A stretch of DNA of 64,000 nucleotides, from assembly GCF_000346465.2 (NCBI RefSeq), contig NC_034011.1, positions 7,222,611 through 7,286,610 of the forward strand. Reading direction: 5' to 3'. The position numbers and the translations under genes were made by a program. The notes beneath the pieces were generated by a model that did no database searches, had not been told where the DNA came from, and saw only the letters and a list, made by a program, of their open reading frames with translations. Shown in pieces: positions 58,101 through 64,000 of this stretch (positions are counted from its first letter, which is position 1; each line of letters begins with the position of its first letter). The stretch comes from Prunus persica (taxonomy: Eukaryota > Streptophyta > Magnoliopsida > Rosales > Rosaceae).

Positions 58101-60634
58101 TAATAGTTGGGTACCAAAATATGAGGAGCTGCCAACTGTGGGTGATGAGACTAAATCATTAAAAGAAAAAGCCCCAAAGTGTGAATTTCCTCTTCCTGTT
58201 GGACTTAAATATGCTTTTCCGGGAGAAGATGAGACATATCTTGTGGTAATATCTTCTAAACTAGAGCTTATGCATGAAGGTGTGTTACTTAAAGTTTTGA
58301 AACATCATAGGATGGACTTTATCTGATAGTAAAGTTATTAGTCCTTTGGTTTGCACACACCAAATTTTTCTTAAAGAAGATGTTAAATCAGTTAGGCAGG
58401 CTCAACGCAGACTTACCCAACAACTAAAGAAGTTGTGCAAAAAGAAGTACTTAAACTTTGGGATGCAGATATCATATATCCAATTTCTGACATCAAATGG
58501 GTAAGTCCTACACAGGTTGTTCCTAAGAAATCAAGAGTCACAGTAGTCGAAAATAATAATGGAGAATGTGTATTGATTACCACAAATTAAACTCAATCAT
58601 AAGAAATGATCATTTTCCTTTACCATTTATTGACCAAATTTTAGAAAGAGTTGCAGGGTATATGTATTATTGTTTTTTATATGGTTTTTCAGGATATTAT
58701 CAAATTGAGATTTCATTGGAAGATCAAGAAAAAATAACTTTTAATTGCCCATTTGGAACTTTCACTTTTAGAAAAATGCCGTTTGGTCTTTGCAATGCAC
58801 CAGCTACAGCATTTTTAGTGGCATGGTAGAAAAATATGTAGAAGTTTTCATGGATGATAATACTGTGTTTGGTGATTCATTTTCTGATTATTTATCTAAC
58901 GTGGAGAATGTTCTTATCAGGTGTAAGGAGAAAATTTTGGTGCTTAACTGTGAGAAATTCCAATTCATGGTCACATCTGGTATAGTACTTGGACACATTG
59001 TTTCTCACAAAGGAATTGAAGTGGATAAGTCAAAAATTGATTTAATTGCAAATTTGCCTATTCCTAAAACTGTTAAAGATATTAGATATTTTTGGGACAT
59101 GTAGGTTTCTATCGGAGATTCATACAAACTTTTAGTGCAATTGTAAGGCCATTGAATAATCTCTTGGATAAAGATGCTAAATTTGATTGCACTTATGCAT
59201 GTCAAGATGTATTTGAGAAATTAATTAAAATGCTAACTCCTATAATGCAGCCCCCAAATTGGTCCATGCCCTTCGAAATAATGTGTGATACTAGTGATGG
59301 TGCTATTGGGGGCAGTGCTAGGCCAAAGAAAAGATAAGAAGCCTGTTGTTATCTCCTACGCAAGTAGAACTTTGAATAATACACAGAAAAATTACACTGC
59401 AACTGAAAAAGAATTGCTTGCTGTGGTTTTTTCATTGAAAAAGTTTACATCATATATTTTGGGCTCACAAATTGTTGTTTTTACAGATCACTTGGCTTGA
59501 AGTTTTTGTTGACAAAGAAGGAAGCCAAAGCACAATTGATTAGATGGATTTTGCTTCTCCAAGAATTTGATCTTACAATCAATGGCAAGAAAGGAGTGGA
59601 GAATGTTGTTGCAAATTATCTTTCTAGGATATCTTTTGAGGAGCCTTTTGAACATTTGCCTATTAAAGACTTATTTCCTAATGAATAATGGTTTGATGTC
59701 TCTAAATTACCATAGTTTGCTAACATTGTGAATTTTCTTGCTACAAGTCTTATCCCACCTCATTGGACCTCACAAGAGAAAAAGAAATTTATGGTTGAGG
59801 TGAGAAAATTCTTTTGGGACGACTTGTATCTCTTTGAATATTGTCCCGACCAGGCAATCCGTAGATGTGTTCCTGATGATAAAATATTTAGTGTCATATC
59901 TTTTTGTCATTCTAAGGCTTGTAGAGGTCACTTTTCTTCCAAAAAGACTTCGGTCAAAATTCTTCAATATGGTTTTTATTGGCCTAGACTTTTCAAAGAT
60001 GTGTATGAATTTTGCAAGACTTGTCCAAGTTGTCAAAAGTTGGGAAAAATTACTCGATGTAATATGATGCCTTTTAATCATTGAAATTTTCGACTGTTGG
60101 GGCATTGATTTTATGGGTCTTTTTTCCCAATCTTTTGGTTACTTATATATCTTTGTTGTTGTGGATTATGTTTCAAAATGGATTGAGTCCATACTAGGTT
60201 GGAAGAATGATCATAAGACTGTTTTGAAATTTTTGACAGAAAATGTATTGTCCAGGTTTTGTACTCCTAGAGTGATCATCAGTGATGGAGGATCACATTT
60301 TTGCAACTGACCATTTGAAGCGTTGATGAAAAGATATGAGATCACCCATAAGATTTTCACTCCATACCACCCACAGACAAGTGGTCAAGCTAAACTTGCA
60401 AACAGGGAAATCAAGTAAATTTTGGAAAAGACGGTGAATCCGACTCGGAAGGATTGGTCATTAAGACTAACTGATGCTTTGTGGGCATACCGTACTGCAT
60501 ACAAATCACCTCTTGGTATGTCCCCATATAGGCTAGATTTACCTGTTGAATTAGAACATAAAGCATATTGGGCTATCAAATTGTTTAACATTAGCCTTGG
60601 AGATGCGGGTACCTTGAGAAAACTTAAGGTTTAG
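58100..60634 (+). pseudogene. Decayed Ty3/Gypsy polyprotein (RT, RNase H, integrase)
   Basis: Plus-strand pieces in Athila/Tat-like order. A pre-RT linker is at 58100-58326 (LKYAFPGEDETYLVVISSKL). Reverse transcriptase follows at 58430-59104 (MCIDYHKLNSIIRNDHFPLP, FGTFTFRKMPFGLCNAPAT, and the catalytic FMDD at about 58848). The YRRFIQTFSAIVRPLNNLLD connection comes next, then RNase H at 59285-59500 (ISYASRTLNNTQKNYTATEK, VVFTDH). The HHCC integrase zinc motif is at 59865-60080 (H..GH...CPSCQKL), and the integrase core at 60085-60310 ([31 protein letters not shown]). The end of the core is at 60420-60634 ([20 protein letters not shown]). At least five frameshifts or stops break it, for example near 58810, 59100, 59300, 59490 and 60308. 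Its 3' LTR was not identified. Confidence 0.9.
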
Positions 60635-61470
60635 GGTTTTTTTTCCTCTATACTCTAGGGTTTAGGGTTTAACACTAGACCACCCTCACACCATCTAAAT
60701 GCCACTTGAAACGTATGCATTTTTGCATGAAAGATTGAACTAAATTACGAAAAACTGAAAACACAAAGCATAACCCAAAATATTGTAATTTAGGGTTGGG
60801 CCAGGGCTGAGAAAAGCATGGCTTAAGGCCTACCATTTACAAAATGAGTGAGTCCAAGCTTGTCCATACAATCGGGCTAACCCGTGGCTCAATACATCAT
60901 ATCAAGCTTGGGCGGGGCCAATTTTACAATGTTAGCCCAAATACATTCGGTTGGGAAGGGCATGGTCAATCATCGAAATGGATTCAATAATGTAAACTAC
61001 AGATACACAAGCTGATGAAACCGATAGCAAAAGTGAGTGGTAAAATAGCAGTCACAAAGTTTCCCACATAAAAATTTAGGTTCATAAGTACTCAAGGTAC
61101 AATTAATCCAAATAAAGCAAGTTCTTATCATAGCATATATCCGTAAGAGGAAGCCCATGAAAACATGGTCTCGCCATCCAACCAGTTGATCCATATTTAG
61201 TCTTCCACTTTTGCTACCATTGCCTAGCATAATAAACATCACAGAGTAAGAAAAACCTTAACAAGATGTTCGTGTGCATAAATGATGGTTCAGGGAATGG
61301 TTTTGATTTAGCTTGTCCGACAGTTGATTCTATATGCAGATATTTTACTCGAATCTCGAGATTCTTAGTCTTGGTCATCTAAATGCAATCGAGTGTTTGC
61401 AACAACAATATGCTGAAGCTGCGCAAGATGCATAGAGATTAAATGAACTGAACTTTATGTTATAATTCAA
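60635..61470. other. Spacer between the Gypsy and Copia elements
   Basis: Begins with telomere-like TTTAGGG repeats (60627-60675). A G/C-richer part at 60800-60960 has an uncertain origin; no gene is recognised. Confidence 0.5.
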
Positions 61471-61857
61471 TGTTTTCAGCATTTTGGATGTTTTGGGAGG
61501 AAGGAAGAGATCACAGAGAGAGTATGAGGAAGAGAACGTTGCTTTTAGAAAATAGAAAGCTTCATATTACTATTCATCATATTCCACCTTGCATGTATAT
61601 TCGTATGAGTGAGAGAAGTGAGCTACTTCTCTAATAGATTTATACAGAGATTAAATCCCAGCCTTTGATCCTATCATCCTATGAGATGATCCCACTTGTC
61701 ATAATCTGGCACTTAGATCCTAGGCTAGATAAGAGACCACTTGGACTATGATCCAATGGTTCAAATTACATCAGAAAAATTAAAACTTATAAAATGAAAT
61801 GTAAAACAGACTTGGTGACTTTGGCTCTAAGGTTTTCAGCTTAAGGGTTACATATCA
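61471..61857 (-). repeat. 3' LTR of the Copia element on the right edge
   Basis: From TGTTTTCAGCATTTTGG (left) to GGGTTACATATCA (right), 387 bp. On the minus strand it starts TGATATGTAA directly after the polypurine tract AGAAGGGAGAGT (about 61858-61870) and has a TATA-like CTGTATAAATC. The 5' LTR lies beyond the window, so a target duplication cannot be tested. Confidence 0.75.
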
Positions 61858-64000
61858 ACTCTCCCTTCTAACCCTTTAGCTGATTTCACACCAAGTAGTT
61901 CTCTTAGATACACAAATCGATCCTTAGACAGGGCCTTGGTTAATATATCTGCAATCTAATCTTTTGTTTTGCAGTAGATAAGTTCAATCTCCTTTGCTTG
62001 AATAGCTTCTCTAATGAAGTGAAACTTTCGACTTATATGTGTGGTTTTCTAGTGGTGAACTGGATTCTTTGCCATTGCTATGGCTAATGTGTTATCACAC
62101 ATGATTTGAGTTCCTTCAACTTGTTCTTCTCCAAAGTCCTCAAGTACAAACCTCAGCCATTTTGCTTGGGAAGTAGCTTCAGCAGCACTGACATATTCTT
62201 CTTCTGCAGTAGACAGTGCCACTGTGTTTTGCTTAATCGATGCCCATGAAAACATACCAGATCCTAGTGTGAATGCATATCCTGAAGTACTTCTTCTATC
62301 ATCTTCACTTCCTGCCCAGTCATTGTCACCATACCCTATTAAGGTAGTTGTTTTCCTTTTTATAAATTCAATTCCAAAATCAAGTGTTTCTTGAATGTAT
62401 CTCAGCACTTTCTTTGCTGTCCCAAGGTGTTTCTTGGCAGGATTATGCATGAACCTTGCCAAGAGACTTGCTGCAAACATCACATCAGGTCTAGTTGCTG
62501 TCAAATAGAGCAAGCTGCCCACAATCTGTCTGTATTCTCCTTCATTTGTAGCTTCACTTTCATCAATCTTGCTCAATCTCTCATTCATTGCACGTGGAGT
62601 AGCCACTGCTTTGCAATCTTTTAATCCAAACTTCTCAATCAACTTCTGTGCATACTTCTTTTGGTGTATAAAAATACTCTTCTCGGTTTGTAATATTCCC
62701 ATTCCAAGAAAATGGTGTAACAATCCCAAATCTGTCATCTGATAGTGCTTCATCATGTATTTTCTAAATTCTTGAAGCATTTGTGGATTAATACCAGTGT
62801 ATACAATATCATCTACATATAGGGAGACAATAATAATACCTGAATTCTCACTTGTTTTAACATACAAAGTTGCTTCACTTGAACTTTTCTTGAAACCAGC
62901 ACTGTTGAAATATGCATCAATTTCATCCTACCAGGCCCTTGGTGCTTGTTTTAATCCATACAGTGCCTTGTGTCGTTTGTACACCTTTATTTCTTCATTT
63001 TCTTTCACAAAACCTTGTGGTTGTTCAACATACACTTCTTCTTTTAATACTCCATTGAGAAACGCAGACTTAACATACAGCTGATACAAGTTCCATCTCT
63101 TCTGTGTAGCTAGAGCAATCAAGGTTCTAATGGTGTCTAACCTTGCCACTGGGGCAAAGGTTTCATTGTAATCGATCCCAGGCTTTTGTGAGTGGCCTTT
63201 AGCCACCAATCGAGCCTTATTTTTCTGCACAGTACCATCTAGATTAAGTTTGGTCTTATAGACCCACTTGACACCAATGACAAGCTTATTAAACGGCCTC
63301 TCAACAAGCTGCCAAGTGTTATTCTTCTCTATCATTTCCAACTCAGCTTCCATTGCCTTTCTCCATGACTTATCTAGATCAACTTCTTCAAAATTCTCAG
63401 GTTCCATTATGCACATATTACACTGAGCCATGATTTCGTTAGCACTTTTCCATTTCTTTGGTGTGTGATCAATGGCTTGAGAACTTTCACTTATTCCTTC
63501 ATCTTGCAGAGTAATACCTTCATCCATTTGAGTTGGTGTATCCAAGCTTTGACTTGATTCATTCTGGAGTGTGATACCTTCATCCATTTGCATTTGTGTA
63601 TCCAAGTTTTGACTTGGATTACAATTTTGATTCTCAGTAGGCACAAGGACTGTCATTTCTCCTGCACTTGCATTCTCCCACTTTCATAAGCCATTCTCAT
63701 CAAACTGCACATCTCTGGATAGAATAACCTTTCTAGTGCTTGGATCAAATAGTATGTACCCCTTTTCACAAAGTCCATAACCCACAAAGATACACTTGTG
63801 GCTATTTTCTTCAAGTTTATGCCTTAATGCTGAAGGGATAAGTACATGACAAGGAGATCCAAAAATCTTTAAGTGTGCAATTCCTGGTTTTCTGCCAGTA
63901 TAAGCTTCAAATGGTGTTATCTTCTTGGGAGACTTGATGGGACATCTGTTCAGTAGATAGACTGCAGTATTTACAGCTTCTGCCCAAAATTCATAGGAAA
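61848..64000 (-). pseudogene. Copia polyprotein, 3' half (integrase end, RT, RNase H), four stops
   Basis: The frame enters from the window edge and runs without any frameshift to a stop inside the LTR. Domains in order: end of integrase at 63690-64000 (YEFWAEAVNTAVYLLNRCP, then FEAYTGRKPGIAHLKIFGSP); reverse transcriptase at about 62800-63450 ([47 protein letters not shown], and the catalytic YVDD at about 62815); and RNase H at about 62050-62300 (TSGYAFTLGSGMFSWASIKQ, ALSTAEEEYVSAAEA). Four in-frame stops interrupt it: TGA at 63684-63686 and TAG at 62928-62930, 62049-62051 and 61956-61958. At 62928 the usual Tyr codon of RAWYD is TAG. The rest of the protein reads well, so decay is recent. 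Confidence 0.92.

Noticed and set aside
58138..60634. The separate Gypsy frames as individual genes
   Set aside because: They are consecutive domains of one broken polyprotein and would not be translated separately.

Overview
The window is nuclear DNA of a flowering plant. Genes are split by GT-AG introns, intergenic DNA is AT-rich, (GA)n/(CT)n and (CA)n microsatellites are frequent, and transposable elements are dense. Retrotransposon families and protein wording suggest a woody rosid, perhaps Rosaceae; that is an impression, not a proof.

Five host genes can be reconstructed exon by exon. They are a DCN1-like cullin neddylation factor (24514-31366, +), a DeSI/PPPDE thiol isopeptidase (34039-35352, -), a MAM33/p32-type mitochondrial acidic protein (37088-38808, +), a single-finger C2H2 repressor-type transcription factor of the ZFP1/ZFP4 group (43380-44210, -) and the Golgi Qb-SNARE GOS11 (51040-54406, -). 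They do not form a pathway. As recalled, their Arabidopsis counterparts lie in two duplicated blocks (At1g15860-15880 and At1g80690-80730), so this window looks like the less fractionated ancestral order.

The left part (1-24000) is a transposon landscape. It holds a 184-bp MITE, a decayed Copia element with TSDs (1021-4641) that split an older long-TIR element, a FAR1/MULE-transposase pseudogene (about 5930-8330), a solo LTR (9197-9874), a SINE, a 324-bp MITE, a gag fragment, and a 6.4-kb LTR retrotransposon whose two 219-bp LTRs look identical (12536-18946). That young element has no recognisable gag or pol. It carries an intact 183-aa coiled-coil ORF antisense to its own transcription and a fragment of a host ribosome-biogenesis gene (BRX1) just inside its 5' LTR, and it sits inside an older LTR-element remnant. 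Further on are long-TIR elements with low-complexity cores, a LINE RNase H fragment and a TRIM of about 340 bp.

The central part (24000-54700) is the gene-rich island, with small insertions in introns and spacers: a second copy of the 184-bp MITE, two copies of a hairpin MITE family, SINE-like pieces and a LINE 3' end. The right part (54800-64000) is again repeats: a long-TIR element with a hAT-like element nested inside, a decayed Ty3/Gypsy polyprotein on + (about 58100-60634), and the 3' half of a Copia element on - whose reading frame is interrupted only by four stop codons and which runs off the window end.
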